A stretch of DNA of 11,441 nucleotides from Planctomycetaceae bacterium (lineage in GTDB: Bacteria > Planctomycetota > Planctomycetia > Pirellulales > Thermoguttaceae): NCBI GenBank assembly GCA_031259095.1, contig JAIRLW010000539.1:1-11441 (forward strand), in the 5' to 3' direction. Each line of letters opens with the position of its first letter. Positions within the stretch are counted from its first letter, which is position 1. Made by a program: the position numbers and the translations under genes. This document shows, piece after piece, positions 1 through 6,899 of the stretch. The notes under the pieces were generated by a model. It saw only the letters and a list, made by a program, of their open reading frames with translations. It did no database searches and was not told the origin of the DNA.

Positions 1-141
<141 letters not shown>

Positions 142-149
142 CTGTTCTG

Positions 150-177
150 TTGCGTTTGTTTTGGAATTGGTTATACT
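150..177 (+). promoter_or_regulatory. Weak sigma70-like promoter candidate
   Basis: A TATACT hexamer at 172-177 matches the -10 consensus in five of six bases. A poor TTGCGT -35 lies at 150-155 with a 16-base spacer. Transcription would start near 184, just before a 26-codon ORF at 191, and could continue into the nitroreductase gene at 330. The call rests on motif inspection only. Confidence 0.3.
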
Positions 178-190
178 GTTAAGGTTCAGA

Positions 191-271
191 ATGGCATTTC
201 CTGTTGTAGTTTCCAGAGAGGTGGATATTGACCGCTGTTGTGATGTTATCGCAAGATCAAAACAACGGTAA
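191..271 (+). CDS. Possible 26-residue small ORF upstream of the nitroreductase gene
   Basis: An ATG at 191 opens a 26-codon frame ending in TAA at 269-271 and encoding MAFPVVVSREVDIDRCCDVI followed by ARSKQR. The frame stays open upstream to 113 without another ATG, so it could equally be the tail of a decayed gene. A weak TATACT -10 at 172 would give a leader of only about seven bases. No Shine-Dalgarno site or recognised domain is present. The ORF ends 58 bases before the nitroreductase start, so a leader peptide is conceivable, but nothing in the sequence demands it. It may be chance. Confidence 0.2.
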   Translation: MAFPVVVSREVDIDRCCDVIARSKQR

Positions 272-329
272 ATAATTTATCACTCTCGGAATAATTGAAT
301 TTTCATATTTTGTTTCGACGACTTTGATT

Positions 330-1121
330 ATGGATAAAATTATTATTGATAAATATTTATGTGTTCGTTGCGGGCAATGTATCGGGGCATGTCCCGCCCA
401 TCTGTTTCATCGCCCAACACTCAACGATTATCCCGCAACCATCGAAAAAGCAGAAGAATATTGCATTTCATGTCATCACTGTCTTGCGGTTTGTCCCGTT
501 CACGCAATCTCGGTTGACGGAACCAGCGGAGAGCTGTGTTTTGATTTGGTTCGGGAAAGTATCCCGCGTTTCGAACATATCGCCACTCTCGCCCGAATGA
601 GACGCTCCATTCGGCGTTATTCCAATAAACCGTTGGAAAAACAGGTGATTGAGCAGTTGTTGGATGTGGTTCGTTGGGCTCCTTCGGCAAAAAATAAACT
701 TCCAGTCAAATGGATTGTTATTAACAATGGGAATAAAGTTCAGGAGTTGGAAAAACTGGTCGCACAATGGATGCGCTCGCAACCACAATTAGCAACCATA
801 CGTGAAGCGAATGAACCCAATGGTATTTTTCGCGGTGCGCCGTGCGTGGTTGCCGCTTACACTGACGCAGACGCATTGTGGCCCGCAGTTGATACGGCAA
901 TTGCAGTGGAAACGCTTGACCTTTGTGCCGCCGCCATGAGACTCGGTTCCTGCTGGGCTGGTTTTTTTATTCGGGCGTCGCAAAACGATCCGGCCATCCG
1001 CCAATGGCTCGGTCTTAACGAAACAGAAACAGTTCACGGCGGTCTAATGCTCGGCTATATCGGCGACGAAGCCTATCAACGTGTCCCCTATCGACCCGAA
1101 TTAGATTTACGATGGATTTAA
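330..1121 (+). CDS. Ferredoxin-nitroreductase fusion protein (2x[4Fe-4S] plus FMN nitroreductase domain)
   Basis: Predicted 263-residue cytoplasmic flavoprotein. Two CxxCxxCxxxCP motifs, at residues 11-22 and 45-56, form a bacterial-type 2[4Fe-4S] ferredoxin domain. A nitroreductase-family domain follows, beginning with RRSIRRY at residues 91-97, the usual FMN-phosphate contact region, then WAPSAKN, and ending with a MLGYIGDE segment typical of the family C-terminus. In this architecture the ferredoxin part is thought to pass low-potential electrons to FMN for NAD(P)H-independent reduction; the substrate cannot be told from sequence. I chose ATG at 330 because it places the first Cys motif at the usual distance from the N-terminus; a TTG two codons upstream (324) is the alternative. 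No Shine-Dalgarno site is visible. Length is normal for the fusion family. The downstream spacer is filled with TAGTTAA-like repeats. Confidence 0.88.
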   Translation: MDKIIIDKYLCVRCGQCIGACPAHLFHRPTLNDYPATIEKAEEYCISCHHCLAVCPVHAISVDGTSGELCFDLVRESIPRFEHIATLARMRRSIRRYSNKPLEKQVIEQLLDVVRWAPSAKNKLPVKWIVINNGNKVQELEKLVAQWMRSQPQLATIREANEPNGIFRGAPCVVAAYTDADALWPAVDTAIAVETLDLCAAAMRLGSCWAGFFIRASQNDPAIRQWLGLNETETVHGGLMLGYIGDEAYQRVPYRPELDLRWI

Positions 1122-1200
1122 ATAGTTAATAATTAATAATTAATAGTAGTTAATAGTATCGGCTGAAATCAAGTAACATAATTAGTTTTTAGAAGTTACT
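1122..1200. repeat. AT-rich repeat spacer: TTAATAGT units, CGGCTGAAATC module and 17-bp dispersed repeat
   Basis: Starting right after the nitroreductase stop, TTAATA/AGTTAAT-type units fill 1122-1157. ATCGGCTGAAATCAA at 1158-1172 recurs with one change at 1999-2013, over the yebC stop codon. AGTTTTTAGAAGTTACT at 1184-1200 recurs exactly at 6896-6912, over the nadB stop codon, and in near-identical form at 5767-5783 and 11331-11343. No gene is visible here. Confidence 0.7.
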
Positions 1201-1236
1201 ATTAATTAAATCATTTTATTTTACAGGAAAACATTT

Positions 1237-2007
1237 ATGTCTGGACATTCACATTGGGCAGGGATCAAACATAAAAAAGCATTGGTCGATGCCAAACGGG
1301 GTAAACTTTGGAGTAAACTGGCAAAAGCAATTATTATCGCGGCAAAACTTGGCGGCGGTGATCCTGATGCGAATATTCGGCTTCGGGCGGCAATTGACGA
1401 AGCCAAAGCGGTTAGTTTGCCGAAAGAGAACATCGCACGGGCAATCAAACGCGGAAGCGGTGAACTCGGCTCCGAACAACTCGATGAACTAATTTACGAA
1501 GGTTATGGTCCCGGCGGAGTTGCGGTTTTAGCCGAAGCGGTTACCGATAACCGTAACCGAACTTCTCCCGAAATTAAAAAAATCTTTGAAGTCTGCGGCG
1601 GTAAACTCGGAACAACCGGTTGCGTTGCGTGGAATTTTGAAAAGAAAGGATTTTTTGTTATTCCAAAAAATGTTCCTAAAAAAGGGGCGTTAACCGAAGA
1701 GGTTGTGATGGAATTGGCGTTGGAAGCCGGAGCCGACGATGTTCGGGAAACCGATGACGGATTTGAAATTACGTGTTCGCCGGAATCTTACGAATCGGTG
1801 TCAAACGCCTTGCAAAAAGCCGGAATCGAACCGGAAGAATCACAGTTGAGCCTAATACCAAAAGATACCGCAGAAATTTCCGATACAGAAACCGCCGTCA
1901 GAATCCTCAAACTCATGGAATTGCTCGACGATCACGACGATATTCAAAAAGTGTCCTCGAATTTCAATATTCCAGAAGAAATTATGAACCAATTAAATAT
2001 CGGCTAA
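1237..2007 (+). CDS. YebC/TACO1-family translation factor (formerly annotated transcriptional regulator)
   Basis: A 256-residue protein of the YebC/PmpR/TACO1 family. The N-terminus is canonical: MSGHSHWAGIKHKKALVDAK, then RGKLWSKLAKAII, a GGGDPDANIRLR segment, and the PKENIARAIKRGSGE block at about residues 63-77. GYGPGGVAVLAEAVTDNRNR near residues 88-107 is the family's strongest motif. Bacterial members were long called DNA-binding regulators. Work on human TACO1 and more recent bacterial studies point to a ribosome-associated role in translating difficult (proline-rich) sequences. The gene has ATG preceded by AGGAAA at about 7 bases. Length is slightly above the usual 240-250 residues because of the C-terminal tail (after about residue 230). 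The TAA stop lies inside a dispersed repeat motif (1999-2013), so the last codons may have been shaped by it. Symbol left blank because yebC and pmpR paralogs cannot be separated here. Confidence 0.95.
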   Translation: MSGHSHWAGIKHKKALVDAKRGKLWSKLAKAIIIAAKLGGGDPDANIRLRAAIDEAKAVSLPKENIARAIKRGSGELGSEQLDELIYEGYGPGGVAVLAEAVTDNRNRTSPEIKKIFEVCGGKLGTTGCVAWNFEKKGFFVIPKNVPKKGALTEEVVMELALEAGADDVRETDDGFEITCSPESYESVSNALQKAGIEPEESQLSLIPKDTAEISDTETAVRILKLMELLDDHDDIQKVSSNFNIPEEIMNQLNIG

Positions 2008-2036
2008 AATCAATCGAAATCAACTAGAAATCAACT
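1999..2036. repeat. GAAATCAACTA tandem repeat and CGGCTAAAATC module over the yebC stop
   Basis: ATCGGCTAAAATCAA at 1999-2013 differs by one base from 1158-1172. It is followed by two head-to-tail copies of GAAATCAACTA (about 2015-2036, period 11). The first repeat includes the final codons and TAA stop of yebC. Confidence 0.55.
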
Positions 2037-2154
2037 ATACTTTCTGTATCATCATTTTAATGTTTAAATTTCCATACCGTTATCATTCACTTGCGGCACA
2101 AACCGCAGATACAAAAACGAAACATCAATCAAATGACGACCGGAAGTATAAAAT

Positions 2155-2163
2155 TGATATAAT
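2155..2163 (+). promoter_or_regulatory. Extended -10 promoter for the LEPR-XLL/FN3 gene
   Basis: TGATATAAT contains a perfect TATAAT (2158-2163) preceded by TG at the extended -10 position. The -35 is poor (ATGACG at 2133-2138, long spacer), as often seen when an extended -10 compensates. Transcription would begin near 2170, giving a leader of about 40 bases before the ATG at 2211, with AGGA at 2198-2201 in between. This suggests the gene is transcribed separately from yebC. Confidence 0.5.
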
Positions 2164-2210
2164 GTATAACAAATAATCTTTTAACAATGGAACAATCAGG
2201 AAATTTTCTC

Positions 2211-3899
2211 ATGACAACAATTCTTTCTATCGGGAAATCCGTTAAAGACAAATTTTCGAAACGGATTTTGAGGATCGAATTTCTTGAAAACCGTGAACTG
2301 CTGAGTGTTAGTCCGCTTGGAGTTGACTATTCCGATTTTGTCCAAACCGCCGACGCCGCACAAAATTTCCACACGGAAAGCGGTGATGTTGAACTCATAA
2401 AGACGACCTATCATTCGGCAACTTTTGAATATACTTTTTATCCGAAATTTTATTACAAAATTTGTGTTGCGGAATTGGGGGAAACAATTACCGGAACAAT
2501 AGCCCAAGGTACTGCTGTTGTCGATCCCAACGATAATACTTCCGGATATTGGACGGTTACAGGTTTGAGCGCCGGTAAAACATATCATTTTGAGGTGTGG
2601 AAAAGTGCAGACAACGGTTTATCTGATCCGTTTGTTCGTGAAACCGACAGTATCTATTTCAATGAGGAAAGTCGTTGTGTTACCATTCCCGCAATAACCG
2701 ATGCGAAACTTGTTAAAACCGGCTATTCGCCTGGCGAGGAAAATGACGCGGAATTGGAACTGTGTTTATCCGATTTGCCGATAGGTTACACGGTTTCCAA
2801 TGTTTCCGTTACTGCAACTTGCGGAAATTATGGAACGGAAAACACAATCAAACCTTCAAATATTGTTATAGAAGACTCTGACGAGGGCAAGTTTTCCATT
2901 ACAATTAAAGGGATCAACGACGGCGATAAAATTAAAATTACGAAAATAACTGTTGGTTCTGATGTTGAATTTTTTGCGGGAAGAGAGTTTAACGCTGTTT
3001 CTGAACCGACGGCGGAAACTCCAAGAGCGAATGTGTTAAGCTCGGCGAGCGGTGTTACTTCCAGCGCAGTTACACTTACATGGACAAAACCAACACAAGC
3101 ACAATCAAATGCTTTGGGAAATCCGTTGGTTGATGTTACTGTTAAATATAACAAAAAAGATATTACAACCGATTACAAAATTACTTTGGACGATGACACC
3201 GGTAATCCGAAAATATATTATTCTCAAGGCAAAACGACATTGTCCATTACTGATCTTAATGCCGATATTTCCTTTTATTATTCGTACAAAATTGAAGCCA
3301 AGTTGACCGCCAAAAATTCCGGGAACACCTTACTCAAGGATTCCGATGGTTATACGGTTCTTGCTTCCGGTTTGTTTGAAATGGAAGGCACAACATTAGC
3401 TTCCGCGATGGCGGTTGGACAACCAACCGATGTTAAAACAACTCCAACAGATACCAATGTTAAAATCACATGGAAACCGCCCGCCAATTACACCGGCGGT
3501 TACAAAGTTGTTGTTACGAATAAATCATATTTTACAACCGGTTCTTTCCTTGTTTCTACGGGAGCAAAAACGGAAGCAGTCTTGACTATTGGTGAAAAGG
3601 AATTTCTTGGCGGTACCAATCAAAGTATCTGGACATTGAAAAAAGGTAATCGTTACGAAGTGGTGATTCTTCCGATAAGCGGCAATATGAATGGCGAAAA
3701 TGGTCTCACTTCAACTCCGACCAATTTTCTCGCTCAAAAAACACAAACGGATATGCCGATAATTGTTACAGAGTTAGCCCCGCCTTCCACGCCGACATTA
3801 GACCCAAATTTTGTTGCAATTATGAATGGTCAAGGTTACAAACCGCCTAATACCGTAACGAAACCTGCCAAAATTACAATGCCGAAATGGTTTTCTTAG
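2211..3899 (+). CDS. Exported LEPR-XLL-like protein with fibronectin type III-like domains
   Basis: A 562-residue predicted exported or surface protein. After a basic N-terminus, LENRELLS (residues 25-32) matches the LEPR-XLL type signature found at the N-termini of large planctomycete secreted proteins. It is usually placed like a sorting signal, though its mechanism is not established to my knowledge. The rest is beta-sandwich-like. There is an FN3-like segment at about 60-145 (GYWTVTGLSAGKTYHFEVWK), a divergent beta domain at about 163-265, a second FN3-like domain at about 272-397 (SSAVTLTWTKP), and a clear FN3 at about 403-510 (PTDVKTTPTDTNVKITWKPP). The tail is proline-rich, with no LPXTG or PEP-CTERM-like anchor. 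No catalytic residues are recognised, so a binding or structural role is inferred. I chose ATG 2211 because AGGA precedes it by 9 bases; ATG 2187 is an in-frame alternative adding eight residues. Confidence 0.8.
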   Translation: MTTILSIGKSVKDKFSKRILRIEFLENRELLSVSPLGVDYSDFVQTADAAQNFHTESGDVELIKTTYHSATFEYTFYPKFYYKICVAELGETITGTIAQGTAVVDPNDNTSGYWTVTGLSAGKTYHFEVWKSADNGLSDPFVRETDSIYFNEESRCVTIPAITDAKLVKTGYSPGEENDAELELCLSDLPIGYTVSNVSVTATCGNYGTENTIKPSNIVIEDSDEGKFSITIKGINDGDKIKITKITVGSDVEFFAGREFNAVSEPTAETPRANVLSSASGVTSSAVTLTWTKPTQAQSNALGNPLVDVTVKYNKKDITTDYKITLDDDTGNPKIYYSQGKTTLSITDLNADISFYYSYKIEAKLTAKNSGNTLLKDSDGYTVLASGLFEMEGTTLASAMAVGQPTDVKTTPTDTNVKITWKPPANYTGGYKVVVTNKSYFTTGSFLVSTGAKTEAVLTIGEKEFLGGTNQSIWTLKKGNRYEVVILPISGNMNGENGLTSTPTNFLAQKTQTDMPIIVTELAPPSTPTLDPNFVAIMNGQGYKPPNTVTKPAKITMPKWFS

Positions 3900-3910
3900 T
3901 TGATTTTATT

Positions 3911-3945
3911 CTGTCTGTCAAAAAAGTTTTTTTCGAGACGGACGG
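3911..3945 (+). terminator. Possible intrinsic terminator after the FN3 gene
   Basis: CTGTCTGTC (3911-3919) can pair with GACGGACGG (3937-3945), using two G-U pairs. Between them, an A6/T7 tract can extend the stem inward. The stem is followed by TTGTGTTT, only moderately T-rich. It lies 12 bases after the FN3 gene stop and 45 bases before the pgsA start, which suits partial separation of the two genes. Confidence 0.4.
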
Positions 3946-3989
3946 TTGTGTTTAAAGTTACAAATTTATTTTTAGTTTTCTTGAATCCG

Positions 3990-4739
3990 ATGATGAATGT
4001 TCCTAATACATTAACATTATTCCGTGTATTTTTTTCTATTGCGGTATTTTATTTTACTGCGATGAAGGATTATGATTTTTGTTTGTTATTTTTTGTTCTT
4101 GCGACGCTTACCGATTTTGTTGATGGTTGGTGGGCAAGGCGATTCAAACAGATTACGATATTTGGTCGGGTGATGGACCCGTTTGCGGACAAATTTTTGA
4201 TTTGCGGAGTTTTTGTCTGTCTTGTGGCAATACCGGAGCTGACTTCTGATGCGGTTGGTTATCCGGCGTGGCTGATGCTTCAACCTTGGATGGTGATTGT
4301 GATTATGGGCAGGGAACTTCTTGTTACATCGCTTCGCGCTTTTGTCGAATCGTCCGGCGGCGATTTTTCTGCCCAATGGATTGGCAAATGGAAAATGGCA
4401 TTTCAATGTTTAGCGGTGATTGCTTGTTTCCTTTATCTTGCCGGCGGAGCAGAACGGGTGATTTCGACTAATTATGGAGATTCGACGGCTGAAGTTCTTC
4501 TCAGTGATTTTTATCGGCCGGATGCGGTTGCGGCAAAGGATTCCGGTTCGATATTTGCGGGAGTTTGCGATATTATTTTCGGTACGAAATATTGGCGCAA
4601 TGTTGTTTTTTACACGATGCTTGCATCACTCTGGTTGACGGTTGCTATTACATTTATTTCCGGTCTCGATTATAGTATCAATGCCGCACGCATGATCCGA
4701 AAAAAAGTGGAAGACAGAAAACCAACAGAAAAACAGTAA
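3990..4739 (+). CDS. pgsA: CDP-diacylglycerol--glycerol-3-phosphate 3-phosphatidyltransferase
   Basis: Integral membrane enzyme that makes phosphatidylglycerol phosphate from CDP-diacylglycerol and glycerol-3-phosphate, the committed step to phosphatidylglycerol and cardiolipin. The CDP-alcohol phosphatidyltransferase motif is complete: D42, D45-G46, A49-R50, G59, D63 and D67 in DFVDGWWARRF...GRVMDPFAD. The N-terminus MNVPNTLTLFRV is typical of PgsA and fixes the start at ATG 3990 or the adjacent ATG 3993. The frame is open back to a TTG at 3900, but that would add an atypical 30-residue extension. GKWKMAFQ and SGLDYSINA match conserved C-terminal positions. The protein (249 residues) is longer than the usual 180-200 because of an extra segment at about residues 150-203 between the last two membrane helices. 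Other CDP-alcohol transferases (e.g. PgsA2-like) cannot be fully excluded. Confidence 0.87.
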   Translation: MMNVPNTLTLFRVFFSIAVFYFTAMKDYDFCLLFFVLATLTDFVDGWWARRFKQITIFGRVMDPFADKFLICGVFVCLVAIPELTSDAVGYPAWLMLQPWMVIVIMGRELLVTSLRAFVESSGGDFSAQWIGKWKMAFQCLAVIACFLYLAGGAERVISTNYGDSTAEVLLSDFYRPDAVAAKDSGSIFAGVCDIIFGTKYWRNVVFYTMLASLWLTVAITFISGLDYSINAARMIRKKVEDRKPTEKQ

Positions 4740-4779
4740 CTAATTTATTTTAATCTATGAAAAACCGAAATTAATAGTA

Positions 4780-5655
4780 TCACAAAACCAATGCCGCAAG
4801 ACCAAGCCAAAGCGCCGCTGCAATAGTATTGAACAAAGTATAAATAACAAAGTTCAAAAGCAACGCGCACCAAAATGGTTTGCGCCAAGTCTTGAATCCG
4901 TAAATGGCAAGTTTGTACGCAATGTATCCGTGTAACAACAATATTATCGGCAACAAAATAAAAAGCGAAACAAAACCAAATCCCTGATTCCAAACAAGTG
5001 TTTGCCAATGTTGTAACGCAAAAGTAATAACACCAATCCATGGAACTATAATTAATCCCAATCCCGAAAATGGATAAAACATTATAACAACAAATAAAAC
5101 GTATTCCCACTTTCGTTTGATTCGGGCAAAAAACGATATAAAAATAAGTGTTATAATTTGACTGAGAAAAAACGATCCCAATGGAATGAGCAATAAAATA
5201 TAAGGTGCAGGTCCGATCAGTTGACCGATGGCGATAAACAGCAAGCAAAGGGAATTGAAAAAAATTGATTCGATACAAGAGACCGCCCAATATCCATAAA
5301 CCTGTTGCTGAGGCGAAAGAGGAACAATACTAAAAAGTTCGTCTGCAAATCGGCTTCTGTATAATGAACCAGCGTTTACCAATCCAATCAGAACACCATA
5401 CAAAGAACAAATGGCAGGACATACAGAAAATCCCAATCCAAGTTCTTCGGGAGATAAATCATATCTTGTTTCCAATACATATAAAACCATAGTATAAGTA
5501 ATAGTTGCAATAAACAAGAGAGACAAAAATAGAAGTTCAAATCGCCGATGCATCAGCGTCTGCAATTCCCGTACTGTAATTGGGTTGAACCAATCATCCC
5601 AAGAGTCAATCCAATTTATGATTCGTTGAAATATCGCAGTTAGTAATCGTTTCAT
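4780..5655 (-). CDS. Seven-TM membrane protein with NPITVREL motif (ABC-2 permease-like), paralog A
   Basis: A 291-residue polytopic membrane protein with about seven hydrophobic helices and a short cytoplasmic-looking N-terminus carrying SWDDWFNPITVREL at about residues 18-31. NP-x-x-x-REL just before the first helix is reminiscent of ABC-2 type permeases of planctomycetes, but no ATPase gene is in the window, so transport is only a suggestion. A conserved DELFSIVPLSPQQQVYGYWA segment lies around the third helix. It is a tandem paralog of the gene at 5965-6807: both share the N-terminal motif, the SIVPLSPQQQV block and an almost identical last 72 residues, while the first helices diverge. 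It converges with pgsA, with 40 bases between stops. The ATG at 5655 is preceded, in the gene direction, by CCTAAAAGAACATC, similar to the paralog's leader and without Shine-Dalgarno. Confidence 0.78.
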   Translation of the reverse strand: MKRLLTAIFQRIINWIDSWDDWFNPITVRELQTLMHRRFELLFLSLLFIATITYTMVLYVLETRYDLSPEELGLGFSVCPAICSLYGVLIGLVNAGSLYRSRFADELFSIVPLSPQQQVYGYWAVSCIESIFFNSLCLLFIAIGQLIGPAPYILLLIPLGSFFLSQIITLIFISFFARIKRKWEYVLFVVIMFYPFSGLGLIIVPWIGVITFALQHWQTLVWNQGFGFVSLFILLPIILLLHGYIAYKLAIYGFKTWRKPFWCALLLNFVIYTLFNTIAAALWLGLAALVL

Positions 5656-5766
5656 TTTTTGATGTTCTTTTAGGGTAACTGTCTATTTTATTAACCCCAG
5701 AGCTCACGGAGAGCCTTTTTAAATTGGGTTCCCAAACAATCGGAATTAAAATATTAATAATATTCA

Positions 5767-5783
5767 AGCAACTTCTAAAAACT
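5767..5783 (-). repeat. Copy of the AGTAACTTCTAAAAACT dispersed repeat
   Basis: AGCAACTTCTAAAAACT differs at one base from the complement of the copies at 1184-1200 and 6896-6912. It lies seven bases before the GC-rich inverted repeat. Confidence 0.75.
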
Positions 5784-5790
5784 TTTTGTT

Positions 5791-5857
5791 AGGAACGCGG
5801 GCGTCTCGCCTGCATCGGTTTATGGGCAAAAAATGCAGACGGGACGCCCGCGTTCCT
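5791..5857. repeat. GC-rich inverted repeat, 25-bp arms, 17-base loop
   Basis: The arms at 5791-5815 and 5833-5857 match at 23 of 25 positions; they read AGGAACGCGGGCGTCTCGCC... and its complement. The element is far more GC-rich than its surroundings. It ends in TTTTATAT on the plus strand, so as RNA it would look like an intrinsic terminator in that direction. The flanking genes run leftward, where no T-run follows the stem. It resembles a REP/MITE-like palindromic repeat more than a gene-specific terminator. Confidence 0.85.
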
Positions 5858-5964
5858 TTTATATATCATTTTCGTGTCTCTTCGTGCATTTTGTGGTGAA
5901 AATTCATTAGGAAGAAATGCCGAGGAATAATGACCATTTTTTTATAAAGAATCGGAATTAATAA

Positions 5965-6807
5965 TTACAAAACCAATGCCGCAAGACCAAGCCAAAGCGC
6001 CGCTGCAATAGTATTGAACAAAGTATAAACAACAACATTCAAAAGCAACGCATGCCAAAACGGTTTGCGCCAAGTCTTGAATCCGTAAATGGCAAGTTTG
6101 TACGCAATGTATCCGTGTAACAACAATATTATCGGCAACACAATAAAAAGCGAAACAAAACCAAAACCCTGATTCCAAACAAATGTTTGCCAACGAGACG
6201 ACTCAAAATAAATAACGTAAAACCATGGAGACATAATAAATCCCAACAATAAAAACATTGTGAAACCTAATAAGTTCCTTTCCCATTGTTGTTTAATTCT
6301 GGCAGAGATGGATAAACCAATAAGTGTTGCAATTTGAGTGAATAAAAACGAAACAAATGGAATAAGTAGCAAGGCGTAAAATGCTGGTTCGAGAAGTTGA
6401 CCAATCGCAATAAATGGTAGATAAATAGAATTTAAAAAAATCGACTGAATACAAGAAAATGCCCAATAACCATGAACCTGTTGCTGAGGAGAAAGAGGAA
6501 CAATACTTAAAAGTTCATCATCGCATCGGGTTCTCGTTAGCGAACCAATAATACCAAATCCAACCAAAATATGACTTAGGGAAAGAATAATTGGAATCGA
6601 AAATAAATATTGTTTTGATTCCATAGTGTATAAAACAAAAAAACTTGTAACAACTATAATAAACAAGAATGATAAGACTACAATTTCAAGTCCAACCCCA
6701 TATACTGAACTCCTTAATTCCCGTACAGTGATTGGATTGAACCAATCATCCCAAGAATCGAGCCAATTCATTAGTCGCCGGAATATCGTTGTTAGTGAGT
6801 GTTTCAT
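5965..6807 (-). CDS. Seven-TM membrane protein with NPITVREL motif (ABC-2 permease-like), paralog B
   Basis: A 280-residue polytopic membrane protein, tandem paralog of 4780-5655. It shares SWDDWFNPITVREL near the N-terminus, DELLSIVPLSPQQQVHGYWA in the middle, and a last segment (WNQGFGFVSLFI to LAALVL) with only about four substitutions in 72 residues. Helices 1-2 and 4-5 are strongly diverged, and the first loop is about 11 residues shorter. As with its paralog, an ABC-2 permease-like role is inferred from topology and the NP-x-x-x-REL motif. No ATPase, signal peptide or catalytic motif is present. It lies 93 bases downstream of nadB, from which it is separated by a long hairpin at 6858-6899. 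The leader CCCTAAAATAATGCCAAAAAA before ATG has no Shine-Dalgarno site and resembles the leader of the other copy. Confidence 0.78.
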   Translation of the reverse strand: MKHSLTTIFRRLMNWLDSWDDWFNPITVRELRSSVYGVGLEIVVLSFLFIIVVTSFFVLYTMESKQYLFSIPIILSLSHILVGFGIIGSLTRTRCDDELLSIVPLSPQQQVHGYWAFSCIQSIFLNSIYLPFIAIGQLLEPAFYALLLIPFVSFLFTQIATLIGLSISARIKQQWERNLLGFTMFLLLGFIMSPWFYVIYFESSRWQTFVWNQGFGFVSLFIVLPIILLLHGYIAYKLAIYGFKTWRKPFWHALLLNVVVYTLFNTIAAALWLGLAALVL

Positions 6808-6857
6808 TTTTTTGGCATTATTTTAGGGATTTTTGAGGACTTTGGACGGTAAACTGG

Positions 6858-6899
6858 AACTTCGACTGAAATCGATTTCGGTCGATTTTAGTCGAAGTT
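6858..6899. terminator. Long perfect-type hairpin after nadB
   Basis: AACTTCGACTGAAATCGA (6858-6875) pairs with 6882-6899 at 17 of 18 positions across a 6-base loop TTTCGG. It begins two bases after the nadB stop in the gene direction. The T-run (GTTTTTAG) is on the plus-strand side, so it would work best for plus-strand transcripts. For nadB it is a stem without a clear U-tract. The right arm merges with the dispersed repeat at 6896-6912, so it may be a mobile palindrome used secondarily as a terminator. Confidence 0.6.

Larger units (their letters stand above)
5656..5964. other. Repeat-rich spacer between the two membrane-protein paralogs
   Basis: About 310 bases without a gene. It holds a CCCCAGAGCTCACGGAGAGCC motif (5695-5715), one copy of the AACTTCTAAAAACT element (5770-5783), a 25-bp-arm GC-rich inverted repeat (5791-5857), and a TTCGTGTCTCTTCGTGCATT-type degenerate repeat (about 5869-5900). 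The sequence around 5948-5964 resembles that at 4764-4779 downstream of the other paralog, so the duplication extends past the stop codons. No promoter for the 4780-5655 gene stands out. Confidence 0.7.

Noticed and set aside
324..1121. TTG at 324 as the nitroreductase start
   Set aside because: ATG at 330 is in frame two codons downstream and gives the usual ferredoxin N-terminus. Neither has a Shine-Dalgarno site, so the commoner start codon is preferred.
3900..4739. TTG at 3900 as the pgsA start
   Set aside because: It directly abuts the previous stop and crosses a terminator-like hairpin. Family members begin close to MNVPNTLTLFR, encoded from 3990 or 3993.
4745..5290. A 181-codon minus-strand frame over the 3' half of the first membrane-protein gene, with a similar-looking frame at 5942-6193
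   Set aside because: Their similarity to each other simply reflects the near-identical DNA of the two paralogs read in another frame. The in-frame proteins have clear membrane topology and conserved motifs.
5791..5857. tRNA or other structured RNA gene
   Set aside because: It is a single long hairpin without cloverleaf arms, a T-loop or an anticodon arm.
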